Positions 8,621-16,778 of a DNA stretch of 64,000 bases are shown in pieces. A model generated the notes under the pieces. That model had not been told where the DNA came from, did no database searches, and saw only the letters and a list, made by a program, of their open reading frames with translations. The stretch's first letter is position 1. Every line of letters starts with the position of its first letter. The stretch is from Solibacteraceae bacterium (GTDB taxonomy: Bacteria > Acidobacteriota > Terriglobia > Bryobacterales > Bryobacteraceae): NCBI GenBank assembly GCA_026984795.1, contig JALSRK010000038.1, positions 1-64,000 of the forward strand, written 5' to 3'. A program made the translations under genes and the position numbers.

Positions 8621-9514
8621 TCAGGAGGCGCCGGCCTCCTCGAGGAACTCCAGGAACCGCCGGGCCGCCCGGTCCAGGTTTTCCACCGACCCTCCACCCA
8701 AGAGCGGGGCGCACATCTCGTAGCCTACGGCCCCGTCGTAGCCGCTTTCCCGCAACGCCCGGAAGAAGCCCCTGTAATCGATGAAGCCCTCGCCCATCGG
8801 CACCGCTTGCACCCAGGGCGTCTCCGGCGTATAGTTGACCAGCTCCGGGTGGTAGCGGAAGCGGGGCCGGAGCTGATAGTCGGCCGCCGTCGTGTGGCAG
8901 ATCCGCGGCGCCAGCTCCCGGGCCGCCGCCACGTAGTCGGTCCCGTGCAGCGCCGGCGACCAGGCGTCGAAGATCGGCCGGCAGTTCGGCTCGCCGACGG
9001 CGTCCACCAGATCCACCAGCGTCCGGTGGTCGCAGGCGAAGTCGTGGTGGTTCTGCACCCCGATCGTCACGCCGCACTCGGCCGCCCGCCGGGCGCACTC
9101 CCGCAGGCACTCCACGTTCGTCTCGAACAGCCGGGCGTAGCCGATCGCCGGGTGCTCGTAGCTGGTGAAGACCCGCACCACGGCCGCGCCCAGGATCTCG
9201 GCCATCCGCGCCAGCTCGGTGATGTGCTGGATCTGCATCTCCCGGTGGGGGATGTCGCCGTGCTCCAGGTCCGCCGTGAAGTTGTTGTAGCCGGCGATCA
9301 CGTAACAGCGCAGCCCTTTGGCCTCCAGCTTCTCCCGCAGCCGCCGGCAGGCTTCGGCCGGGTAGTCGAGCACCGACAGGTGGGGCCGCTTGGCCATCAG
9401 CATCACGCCGGGGAATCCGAGCGCGGCCGCCTTGTCGAGGAATTCCTCCAGCGCGAGCCGCACCTGCCCGGGCCAGACGCCCGCGTAGCTGACCGAATGG
9501 AGCACCGGAATCAT
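8621..9514 (-). CDS. Sugar phosphate isomerase/epimerase-like TIM-barrel protein (xylose isomerase-like)
   Basis: The 297-residue protein is a single AP-endonuclease-2/xylose-isomerase-like TIM barrel. Metal-site-like motifs fall in order along the strands: GVQNHHDFAC, PIFDAWSPALH and a C-terminal YEMCAPLLGGG. Relatives isomerise or dehydrate sugars and inositols (IolE/IolI, tagatose epimerases), but family membership does not give the substrate. I use the ATG at 9514 (MIPVLHSVSYAGVWPG); upstream in-frame sequence overlaps the divergent gene and is not conserved-looking. It is divergently arranged, 106 bases apart, with a GH2 glycosidase, suggesting shared carbohydrate use. Confidence 0.85.
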   Translation of the reverse strand: MIPVLHSVSYAGVWPGQVRLALEEFLDKAAALGFPGVMLMAKRPHLSVLDYPAEACRRLREKLEAKGLRCYVIAGYNNFTADLEHGDIPHREMQIQHITELARMAEILGAAVVRVFTSYEHPAIGYARLFETNVECLRECARRAAECGVTIGVQNHHDFACDHRTLVDLVDAVGEPNCRPIFDAWSPALHGTDYVAAARELAPRICHTTAADYQLRPRFRYHPELVNYTPETPWVQAVPMGEGFIDYRGFFRALRESGYDGAVGYEMCAPLLGGGSVENLDRAARRFLEFLEEAGAS

Positions 9515-9620
9515 GCGCACATCGTAAACGCCCCGGCCCCGCCCGCGCAATCGCTTTGCCGGTTCCGGGCGCTGACGCCGGCCGCGCAAACCGGATAAGA
9601 TCGGCCGCAAGGAGACCGCC

Positions 9621-11792
9621 ATGCCCCGGCCAACGCTACTGCTGTTCGCCGTCCTCGCCCTGCCCGCTTTTGCCGGCCGCCTCACGATCCCCCTCGACGG
9701 AACCTGGGAGATGGCCGATTCCGTCGAACCGGCACCGGCTCCCGCCCGCTTCGAGCACCAGACACCCGTGCCCGGACTCGCCAACCTGGCCCGGCCCCCG
9801 TTCCCCGACGTGGACCGCTACGACAGCGCCGCCGTCATCTCCAACCGCATCCGCAAGGGCATGTTGCCCGCCTCGGCCATGCCCGAAGGCCGCGGCGTCC
9901 CGCGCCAGAAACGCAACTACTTCTGGTACCGCCGCCGCTTCCGCATCCCGGAGAGGCGCGCCGTTGCCATCCTGAAGATCAACAAGGCCCAGTTCGGAAC
10001 CGCCGTCTGGGTGAACGGCAAGCCCGCCGGCGCGCACCTGGGCTGCTTCACCTCCGGCTACTTCGACGTCACGGACCTGGTGGACTGGGACGGCGAGAAC
10101 ACCCTCGTCGTGCGCATCGGCGCGCATCCCGGCGTGCTGCCCGACGAGATCCCCGCCGGGGACGACTTCGAGAAGAATCTCTGGACGCCCGGCATCTACG
10201 ACAGCGTCGCCCTCTACGCCACGGACAACCCGGTCGTCGAATCCATCCAGGTGGCCCCCCGCATCCAGACTTCCGAGATCCTCGTCCAGACCGTCCTGCG
10301 CAACTACGGCCCCAAGGGCGCCTTCGAACTCGTGCACCGCGTCCGCACGTGGAAGGACGGCCGCCAGGTCACCGAGTCCCGGCCCCAAACCATAAACCTC
10401 GCCGCCGGCGCCGAACGCACCATCACCCAGACCATCGCCATCCCCCACATGCGGCTCTGGAGCCCGGAAGACCCGTTCCTTTATGTTCTGGAAACCTCCA
10501 CCGGCGGCGACTCGGTCTCCACCCGCTTCGGCATGCGCGAGTTCCGCTTCGACACCGCCACCAAACGCGCCTACCTGAACGGCAAGGTCTATTTCCTGCG
10601 CGGCTCGAACATCACCTTGCACCGCTTCTTCGAAGATCCCCACTGCGGCCGCCTGCCCTGGGACGAGAAATGGGTGCGCAAGCTGCTCGTCGAGATCCCC
10701 AAGAAGATGCACTGGAACAGCTTCCGCTTCTGCATCGGCCCCGTACCCCAGATGTGGCTCGACGTCGCCGACGAGGCCGGCCTGCTCATCCAGAACGAGT
10801 ACTTCATCTGGACCGGCCACCCGAACTGGCGCGGCATGTTCCACAAGACCTACCCGGCCGGCGTGCTCATCCGCGAGTACACCGAATGGATGCGCGACAA
10901 CTGGAATCACCCGAGCGTCGTCATCTGGGACGCCAACAACGAGTCCTACGACGACGTCTTCGCCGACAAGGTGATCCCCGCCGTCCGCGGCCTCGACCTC
11001 TCGAACCGGCCCTGGGAGAACAGCTACAACCTGCCCGCCGGCCCGGACGATCCCGTCGAGGACCACCCCTACCTGTTCAGCCGCAACCAGCGGAAAGGCC
11101 GCACCGGCTTCTCCATGACCATGCTCGAGAAGATGAGCTCCCGCGGCGACGCCGGCTACACGCCCAGCGCCCACGCCGTCATCTGCAACGAGTACGGCTG
11201 GCTGTGGTTGAACCGCGACGGCTCGCCGACCTTGCTCACCCGGGAGATCTACCGCAAGCTCCTCGGCGAAAACGCCACCGCCGAGGAACGCTTCCGCACG
11301 CAGGCCTACCTGCTCGCCGGCCTCACCGAGTTCTGGCGCGCCTGGCGCAACTACGCCGGCGTGCTCCACTTCGTCTACCTGACCTCGAGCTATCCGGAGG
11401 CGTACACCTCCGATCACTTCCTCGACGTCGAGGCTCTCGATCTGGAGCCTCACTTCCTGGACTACGTCGGGGAAGCCTTCAAGCCCGTCGGCGTCTACAT
11501 CGATTTTTGGCGGCCGAAGCTGCCGCCGGGGGTCGAGCGCGACTATCACGTCATGGTGGTCAACGACCTGGACCGGCGCGTCCTCGGCCGCCTGCGTCTG
11601 GCTTTTCACGCCCCGGACGGCGCGGAGCTGGCCGCCGCCGAACAGCCGCTCGATCTGGCCCCGCTGGGCCAACGGACCTACAAGTTCGGTTTGAAAACGC
11701 CAGCGATTCGGGGGGAGGTCGAGTTGCGCGCCACCGCATTCCAGGCCGGTGGGGATCGCACCGTCTCCCGCCGGCGCCTGCGCCTCGAATGA
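9621..11792 (+). CDS. Secreted glycoside hydrolase family 2 protein
   Basis: The 723-residue protein has a signal peptide (MPRPTLLLFAVLALPAFAG), a jelly-roll sugar-binding domain (about 100-195, ending LWTPGIYDSVALYA), an immunoglobulin-like domain (about 205-290) and a TIM barrel starting at REFRFD. The predicted acid/base is E441 in VIWDANNES and the nucleophile is E524 in VICNEYGWLW, so both catalytic glutamates appear present. GH2 members are retaining beta-galactosidases, beta-mannosidases or beta-glucuronidases; which one is unclear, and the WDANNE sequence departs from the common WSLGNE. AAGGAG lies before the ATG. It probably degrades a beta-linked polysaccharide in the periplasm. Confidence 0.9.
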   Translation: MPRPTLLLFAVLALPAFAGRLTIPLDGTWEMADSVEPAPAPARFEHQTPVPGLANLARPPFPDVDRYDSAAVISNRIRKGMLPASAMPEGRGVPRQKRNYFWYRRRFRIPERRAVAILKINKAQFGTAVWVNGKPAGAHLGCFTSGYFDVTDLVDWDGENTLVVRIGAHPGVLPDEIPAGDDFEKNLWTPGIYDSVALYATDNPVVESIQVAPRIQTSEILVQTVLRNYGPKGAFELVHRVRTWKDGRQVTESRPQTINLAAGAERTITQTIAIPHMRLWSPEDPFLYVLETSTGGDSVSTRFGMREFRFDTATKRAYLNGKVYFLRGSNITLHRFFEDPHCGRLPWDEKWVRKLLVEIPKKMHWNSFRFCIGPVPQMWLDVADEAGLLIQNEYFIWTGHPNWRGMFHKTYPAGVLIREYTEWMRDNWNHPSVVIWDANNESYDDVFADKVIPAVRGLDLSNRPWENSYNLPAGPDDPVEDHPYLFSRNQRKGRTGFSMTMLEKMSSRGDAGYTPSAHAVICNEYGWLWLNRDGSPTLLTREIYRKLLGENATAEERFRTQAYLLAGLTEFWRAWRNYAGVLHFVYLTSSYPEAYTSDHFLDVEALDLEPHFLDYVGEAFKPVGVYIDFWRPKLPPGVERDYHVMVVNDLDRRVLGRLRLAFHAPDGAELAAAEQPLDLAPLGQRTYKFGLKTPAIRGEVELRATAFQAGGDRTVSRRRLRLE

Positions 11793-11943
11793 GGCGCCGT
11801 CCGGCGTTGCCGCCGCTCGTCTCTCTTTCGTTTTATTCGGAAAAATGAGAAAATATCAATTAGCCGCTGGATGACAGAACGCTTCGGAATATACCCGGCG
11901 CCGAGCTGTGGGGGGCGCTGAGCATTCCGGTGGTGGAGGATCG

Positions 11944-12327
11944 ATGTTGCCGAACTTCCTCGTCCCAGAGACCGAGCAACGCGCCAACGGGGAATCCGAG
12001 CCGATTGAACTCGGCGACTCCCGGGGTAAGCTGCTCTGTCTTACCCTCGGTATCACGCGCATCATCGAGCAGGAAAGCCTCGACGTCGCCATCTACGGTT
12101 CCACCGACGGCAAGGAATGGGGAAACAAGCCCTTGGCCTCTTTTCCGCAAAAGTTTTATTGCGGCACCTACACCATTCTCCTGGACCTGTCCCACCAGCC
12201 CGAGATCACCCACTTGAAAGCAGTGTGGAAGATGAACCGCTGGGGACGGGGGGAACCGAAGCCTCTTTTCGGTTTCTACGTCTTCGCCGAAGAGGCGCGT
12301 GAAATGCCCGCGGCGGCGGGCGCCTGA
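11944..12327 (+). CDS. Small conserved hypothetical protein
   Basis: The 127-residue soluble protein has no signal peptide or membrane segment. It looks like a compact beta-sandwich (GKLLCLTLGITRIIEQESLD, VAIYGSTDGKEWG, LKAVWKMNRWGRG). I do not recognise a named family. The ATG at 11944 is preceded by GGTGGAGGATCG, a good ribosome binding site. An AT-rich stretch at about 11825-11865, unusual for this genome, probably holds its promoter. Its stop lies 12 bases from that of larB on the opposite strand. Confidence 0.72.
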   Translation: MLPNFLVPETEQRANGESEPIELGDSRGKLLCLTLGITRIIEQESLDVAIYGSTDGKEWGNKPLASFPQKFYCGTYTILLDLSHQPEITHLKAVWKMNRWGRGEPKPLFGFYVFAEEAREMPAAAGA

Positions 12328-12339
12328 GTCCGCACGGCT

Positions 12340-13086
12340 TCAGAGCCGGTTGATGAGGCTCGCCACATAGCCGGCGCCGAAGCCGTTGTCGATGTTGACG
12401 ACGGTCACGTTGCTGGCGCAACTGTTCAGCATGCCCAGCAGCGCCGCCAGGCCGTGAAAGCTCGCCCCGTAGCCCACGCTGGTCGGCACGGCGATCACCG
12501 GGCAGGAGATGAGCCCGCCCACGGCGCTGGGCAGCGCGCCTTCCATGCCCGCGCAAACCACCGCTACCCGCGCTTTCGAAAGCCGTTCCGCGTTGCCCAG
12601 CAGCCGGTGGATCCCCGCCACGCCCACGTCGTAGATCGCGTCGACCCGGTTGCCCATCGTCTCGGCCGTGATCCGCGCCTCTTCGGCCACCGGAACGTCG
12701 CTGGTGCCCGCACACACAACCGCGATGGTTCCCTTGCCGTGAATCGTCCGGTCCCGCCAGACGCGGAACGCCCGGGAACGCGGAAAGTACTCACCCTCGG
12801 GGAACTTCTCCGCCAGAAGCGCCGCCGTGGCCTCATCGACGCGCGTCGCCAGCAGGTTCCGGCTTCTCTGCAGTACCTTGCCGGCTATCTCGGCCACCTG
12901 CTCCGGTGTCTTACCCTGGGCGAAGACGACCTCCGGCATGCCGTGGCGCAGCGCCCGGTGGTGGTCGAGTTTAGCGAAGCCGAGATCCTCGAACGGCATG
13001 TGCCGCAGGCGGTCCAGCGCCTCGTCTACGCTCGTGGCCCCCGCGCGCACGCTCTCGAGCAGTTCCTTGAGTTTCTCCGGATCCAT
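12340..13086 (-). CDS. larB: LarB, pyridinium-3,5-biscarboxylate synthase of nickel-pincer cofactor biosynthesis
   Basis: The 248-residue protein matches LarB: an N-terminal helical domain (about 1-110, with [20 protein letters not shown]) and a C-terminal PurE/AIR-carboxylase-like Rossmann domain ([42 protein letters not shown]-like segment, [12 protein letters not shown]). LarB carboxylates and hydrolyses nicotinate adenine dinucleotide as the first step to the nickel-pincer cofactor of lactate racemase-type enzymes. LarC and LarE are not in the window, so the pathway must continue elsewhere or this copy serves another role. It lies six bases downstream of a DUF192 lipoprotein gene on the same strand. 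Confidence 0.92.
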   Translation of the reverse strand: MDPEKLKELLESVRAGATSVDEALDRLRHMPFEDLGFAKLDHHRALRHGMPEVVFAQGKTPEQVAEIAGKVLQRSRNLLATRVDEATAALLAEKFPEGEYFPRSRAFRVWRDRTIHGKGTIAVVCAGTSDVPVAEEARITAETMGNRVDAIYDVGVAGIHRLLGNAERLSKARVAVVCAGMEGALPSAVGGLISCPVIAVPTSVGYGASFHGLAALLGMLNSCASNVTVVNIDNGFGAGYVASLINRL

Positions 13087-13092
13087 CGACCC

Positions 13093-13554
13093 TCAGATCT
13101 GTATCTTCCGCCCCACGCGGATGCCGTGCTTCTCCGCACTTCCCGCCGGCAGCTCCAGCACCATGAGCGCCCGCTTCGTGCCGCCGTAGTTCGGGCACTG
13201 TTTCGGGTCCTTCGAGGGGCAGGGAGGCGTGTTCGGCGAGATCTCGACCACGATCCCGTTCTGGTCCATCCAGATGATGTCCAACGGGATCTTCACTTGG
13301 AACATCCAGTAAGAGTACTCTCCCGGCTCCCCATGGATGAACAGCATCCCCCGGCCCTCGGGCAGCGAGTCGCGGAACATCATGCCGCGCATCATGTCCT
13401 GGGGGCGCGTCATCACTTCGGCCCGTACGCGAAACCCATCGGGTAAAGTCACGACAAGCGTGTTGAATTCGTCCACTTTGATGGGTCGCTCCCCGCAACC
13501 GTAACACCAGGTCGCAGCGCTGAGGAACACGCACAGGGTGACACGGGAAAGCAT
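13093..13554 (-). CDS. DUF192 lipoprotein
   Basis: The 153-residue protein has a hydrophobic leader ending in a cysteine-containing segment (WCYGCGERP), consistent with a lipoprotein, and one DUF192 domain: VMTRPQDMMRGMMFRDSLPE and GMLFIHGEPGEYSYWM are the family hallmarks. DUF192 proteins are small exported or envelope proteins of unknown biochemical role. A pair of cysteines (CPSKDPKQC) in the second half is not typical and may form a disulfide. The gene is first in a two-gene unit with larB and is divergent from the menaquinone operon. Confidence 0.88.
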   Translation of the reverse strand: MLSRVTLCVFLSAATWCYGCGERPIKVDEFNTLVVTLPDGFRVRAEVMTRPQDMMRGMMFRDSLPEGRGMLFIHGEPGEYSYWMFQVKIPLDIIWMDQNGIVVEISPNTPPCPSKDPKQCPNYGGTKRALMVLELPAGSAEKHGIRVGRKIQI

Positions 13555-13602
13555 GCACTAAAATGGTACCGGAACCGGCCCTCCGGCGCAGAATCCTTCC
13601 TT

Positions 13603-14493
13603 ATGGCTGCATGGCTCGCCAAGCTCCGCCTCACGCTCGAAATGATCAAGTTCGAGCACTCCGTCTTCGCCCTCCCTTTCGCCCTCACCGGCGCGCTGCT
13701 GGCGTTGAAAACGGTGGATTTCGCCGTCCCGGGCCTCGGCTGGAAGCTGCTGTGGATCGTCGTGGCCATGGTGAGCGCCCGCTCGGCCGCCATGACCTTC
13801 AACCGGATCCTCGACGCCGACATCGACGCCCGCAACCCGCGCACCGCCGGCCGCCACATTCCCGCGGGCATCCTCTCGAAGAGCTTCGCCTGGGCCTTCC
13901 TCGCCTCAGCCTCCGGCGTTTTCTTGATCGCCGCCCGGGCGCTGAATCCGCTCTGCTTCCGCCTGGCCCCGTTGGCCCTGGCGATCCTGTTCTTCTACTC
14001 CTTCACCAAGCGCTTCACCTCGTTCTCCCATCTGGTGCTGGGCTTCTGCCTCGGCGTTGCCCCGGCGGCGGCCTGGATCGCCATTACCGGCTCCCTCGAT
14101 CCCCGCATCCTGTGGCTCACCGCCGCGGTCACCCTCTGGACCGCCGGTTTCGACATCATCTACTCCTGCCAGGACTACGAGTTCGACGCCTCTGAGGGGC
14201 TGTTCAGCCTGCCGAGGCGCCTCGGCATCGCCGGCGCTTTGTGGGTCGCGCGCCTCTTCCACCTCGCCATGATCGCCTGCCTGCTCGTGTTGGCCCGCAG
14301 CTTCGAGCTCGGCGCCGCCAGCCTCGCCGGGGTGGTCTTCATCGCCGGCCTGCTCGCCTGGGAGCACCGGCTGGTGAAACCGGAGGATCTGAGCAAAGTG
14401 GACGCCGCCTTCTTCACGGTCAACGGCTACGTGAGCGTGCTATTCTTCTTTTTTTGGGCCGCCGATATCCTGTGGCTTGGGCGAGGGGCATGA
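13603..14493 (+). CDS. mqnP: UbiA-family prenyltransferase, probable MqnP of futalosine menaquinone synthesis
   Basis: The 296-residue integral membrane protein has about eight to nine hydrophobic segments and the two aspartate-rich UbiA motifs: NRILDADIDARNPRT (about 67-81) and DIIYSCQDYEFD (about 184-195). UbiA enzymes attach a polyprenyl chain to an aromatic acid at the membrane. Because it overlaps mqnE by four bases (ATGA), it is best read as the prenyltransferase of the futalosine route acting on 1,4-dihydroxy-6-naphthoate, rather than a ubiquinone enzyme. Substrate assignment is by context. Confidence 0.88.
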   Translation: MAAWLAKLRLTLEMIKFEHSVFALPFALTGALLALKTVDFAVPGLGWKLLWIVVAMVSARSAAMTFNRILDADIDARNPRTAGRHIPAGILSKSFAWAFLASASGVFLIAARALNPLCFRLAPLALAILFFYSFTKRFTSFSHLVLGFCLGVAPAAAWIAITGSLDPRILWLTAAVTLWTAGFDIIYSCQDYEFDASEGLFSLPRRLGIAGALWVARLFHLAMIACLLVLARSFELGAASLAGVVFIAGLLAWEHRLVKPEDLSKVDAAFFTVNGYVSVLFFFFWAADILWLGRGA

Positions 14494-15614
14494 GCAAACG
14501 GCCGATCTTCGAGGACCAGCGCCTGCAAGCGATCCTGGCGCGCGTCGAGGCCGGCGAACGCCTCGGCTTCGAAGACGGCCTCGTGCTCTACCGCACGCCG
14601 GACCTGCTCGGCGCCGGCTACATCGCCAACCGCGTCCGCGAGCGCTTGCACGGCAACGTCACCTACTTCAACGTCAACCGCCACATCAACCCCACCGACG
14701 TCTGCGTGGCGAGCTGCCGCCTCTGCGCCTTCGGCAAGCGCCCCAAGGACCCGAAAGCTTACACCATGTCCCTCGAGCAGGTCTGGGAAACCGCCGGGCG
14801 GGGCTATTCGGAAGCCATCACCGAGTTCCACATCGTCGGCGGGCTCCACCCCACCCTCACCCTCGACTGGTACTGCCAGATGCTCCGCGGCCTGAAGCAA
14901 CGCTTCCCCGCCGTCCACCTGAAAGCGCTGACCATGGTCGAGGTCGCCTACCTGGCCAAACGCACCGGCTGCCCGGTCCGCGAGGCTCTCCAGCGCCTCA
15001 AGGACGCCGGGCTCGACTCGATGCCCGGCGGCGGCGCCGAAATCTTCAACGACCGCGTCCGCCGCATCATCTGCGACCACAAGATCGACGGCAACCAGTG
15101 GCTCGAGGTGGCCCGCGAGGCCCACCGCCTCGGCATCAAGTCCAACTGCACCATGCTCTACGGCCACATCGAGAACGAAGAGGACCGGGTGGACCACCTG
15201 CTGCGCCTGCGGGCGCTGCAGGAGGAAACCGGCGGCTTCGTCGCCTTCATCCCCCTCGCCTTCCACCCCGAAAACACCCCCCTCCAGCACCTGCCGCCGA
15301 CCACCGGGTTCGCCGATCTGAAGAACATCGCTGTGGCCCGGCTCCTGCTCGACAACATCCCCCACATCAAGGCTTATTGGGTGATGATGACGCCCCGCAT
15401 CGCCCAGATCGCCCAGCGCTTCGGCGCCGACGACATCGACGGCACCGTGGTCGAGGAGAAGATCTACCACGACGCCGGCGCCACCACCCGCCAGGCCTTG
15501 CGGCGCGAGGAGCTGCTCACCCTGATCCGAAAAGCCGGCCGGGAACCCGTTGAACGTGACACGCTCTACCGGCCCGTCCAGCGCACCGAATCCACCTTCA
15601 CCGTCGTGGTGTGA
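14490..15614 (+). CDS. mqnE: Aminodeoxyfutalosine synthase MqnE (radical SAM)
   Basis: The 374-residue protein carries the radical-SAM cluster motif CVASCRLC (C72, C76, C79) and family-typical segments VTYFNVNRHINPTDVC, TEFHIVGGLHPTL, MPGGGAEIF and FIPLAFHPENTPLQ. MqnE joins 3-[(1-carboxyvinyl)oxy]benzoate to SAM to make aminodeoxyfutalosine, the entry reaction of the futalosine pathway to menaquinone. I start at the ATG at 14490, which overlaps the stop of the prenyltransferase gene (ATGA) and follows GAGGGG. The downstream gene overlaps as GTGA, so the three are translationally coupled. Confidence 0.95.
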   Translation: MSKRPIFEDQRLQAILARVEAGERLGFEDGLVLYRTPDLLGAGYIANRVRERLHGNVTYFNVNRHINPTDVCVASCRLCAFGKRPKDPKAYTMSLEQVWETAGRGYSEAITEFHIVGGLHPTLTLDWYCQMLRGLKQRFPAVHLKALTMVEVAYLAKRTGCPVREALQRLKDAGLDSMPGGGAEIFNDRVRRIICDHKIDGNQWLEVAREAHRLGIKSNCTMLYGHIENEEDRVDHLLRLRALQEETGGFVAFIPLAFHPENTPLQHLPPTTGFADLKNIAVARLLLDNIPHIKAYWVMMTPRIAQIAQRFGADDIDGTVVEEKIYHDAGATTRQALRREELLTLIRKAGREPVERDTLYRPVQRTESTFTVVV

Positions 15615-16240
15615 CGCGGATGCTGCTCGCCCTCATCCGCCACCTGCCCACGGAATGGAACCGGAAAGGTTTCCTTCAGGGCCGCCGGGACACCCCGCTG
15701 GCGGCTCTCGATGCAAGAGACGCCGCCGCCGTCGAGCAGAACCGCCGCCGCCTCGAAACCCTCGGCCCTTTCGACATCGTCCTGGCCAGCAGCCTCCGCC
15801 GAACCCAACAGACCGCCCGGATCTACGGCTACCCCGGCTTCACCGCCGAACCCCTGCTCGATGAGCTGGACTACGGACCCTGGGAGGGCAAGCTCCGCGA
15901 GGAGTTCTATCAGGCGTTGGGACGCCGGTGGTTCGACGACCCCGGCGGCCTCGCGCTCGGCGAGACCATGCAAGAGTTCGAGGCGCGGCTCAGGCGCTTC
16001 GCCCGCAAGTACGCCCCCCTGCCGAGCGTGCTGGCTTTCGCCCACGGCTCTTGGATGCGCGCCTTCCGCTCCCTCCTGGAACACGGCGATCTCAGCGCCA
16101 TGAATCGCTTCTGGATCGAGAACAACGAACTTCTCGTTGCGGAAGTTCCCGCCGGCCGCCTCGAGACCGGCCGCGCTACTCCAGGGGAATCTCGAAGTAA
16201 AAGAGTTCCTGCCCCGTCGCCGCCTCGACGATCCCCGTGA
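15611..16240 (+). CDS. Histidine phosphatase (phosphoglycerate mutase-like) family protein
   Basis: The 209-residue protein has the branch-1 histidine phosphatase core: LIRHLPTEWN (R10, catalytic H11), SSLRRTQQTA (conserved Arg), acid residue near E85, and second catalytic histidine H145 in FAHGSWMR. It should hydrolyse a phosphomonoester, but the substrate is unknown. The start is GTG overlapping the mqnE stop, with an ATG three codons later as alternative. The last 25 residues are low-complexity and lie antisense to the 3' end of the convergent gene, so the functional domain ends near residue 185. Its coupling to mqnE hints at a role beside menaquinone synthesis. Confidence 0.87.
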   Translation: MTRMLLALIRHLPTEWNRKGFLQGRRDTPLAALDARDAAAVEQNRRRLETLGPFDIVLASSLRRTQQTARIYGYPGFTAEPLLDELDYGPWEGKLREEFYQALGRRWFDDPGGLALGETMQEFEARLRRFARKYAPLPSVLAFAHGSWMRAFRSLLEHGDLSAMNRFWIENNELLVAEVPAGRLETGRATPGESRSKRVPAPSPPRRSP

Positions 16241-16778
16241 TATAGAGGACCGAGTCGGGAAACGAAGCCGTGTTGAAGTAGAAGAAGCCGTAAGCGAAAT
16301 CGCCCGGCGGCAGCATCTTGGCGCTGAAAGCGCGGGACTCGATCTCGAAGGCGGCCAGGGGATTCTTCTTACGCCTCCCAAGACCGGGAATCGGATACCG
16401 CGGCGTCATGACCCCCGGCTTCGGCCGCTCGACACCATAAAGAAAGCGCACCTCGTCGGCCGGAATCGCCTGAATCCGGCGGCTGTCCGGCCGGATGTAT
16501 TCCACCCTCATCCCGTCCAGCCGCAGCGCCTTGTCCGAGTCGTTCTGCATCACCACCAGCACCGGCAGCACCCCATAGCGGTTCGGGTTCAGCTTCCCGA
16601 AGGCGGTCTTCGTCTCCTTGGCCGTAGTGAAGGCGTCGGCGGCGATGGTGAGGCCGGCCACCGTCTGGCGGTTCGGGTATTCCGCCGCCGGCTTGGGATG
16701 GAATGCGACCGGTTTATCCGCCCGCAACAGGACGACTATACTCAGTAGGAGTATCAAGCTATTGAGACGGACGCTCAT
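16176..16778 (-). CDS. Exported hypothetical protein
   Basis: The 200-residue protein has a signal peptide (SLILLLSIVVLLRA) and a predicted beta-rich domain with segments such as PVLVVMQNDSDKALRLDGM and GYFFYFNTASF-like FFYFNTASFPDSVLYITG. I do not recognise a family; the layout resembles exported proteins that describe optional conserved residues around an Ig-like fold. GAGGTAA precedes the ATG. Its 3' end overlaps the histidine phosphatase gene by 65 bases, and its 5' end overlaps the proposed TTG start of the divergent waaA-lpxK gene by 17 bases. Confidence 0.75.
   Translation of the reverse strand: MSVRLNSLILLLSIVVLLRADKPVAFHPKPAAEYPNRQTVAGLTIAADAFTTAKETKTAFGKLNPNRYGVLPVLVVMQNDSDKALRLDGMRVEYIRPDSRRIQAIPADEVRFLYGVERPKPGVMTPRYPIPGLGRRKKNPLAAFEIESRAFSAKMLPPGDFAYGFFYFNTASFPDSVLYITGIVEAATGQELFYFEIPLE

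Noticed and set aside
9636-11672. Long open frame antisense to the GH2 gene
   Set aside because: The plus-strand protein has a signal peptide, domain order and catalytic glutamates of GH2. The opposite frame is Val/Gly/Ala-rich with no motif, as expected from high-GC shadow frames.
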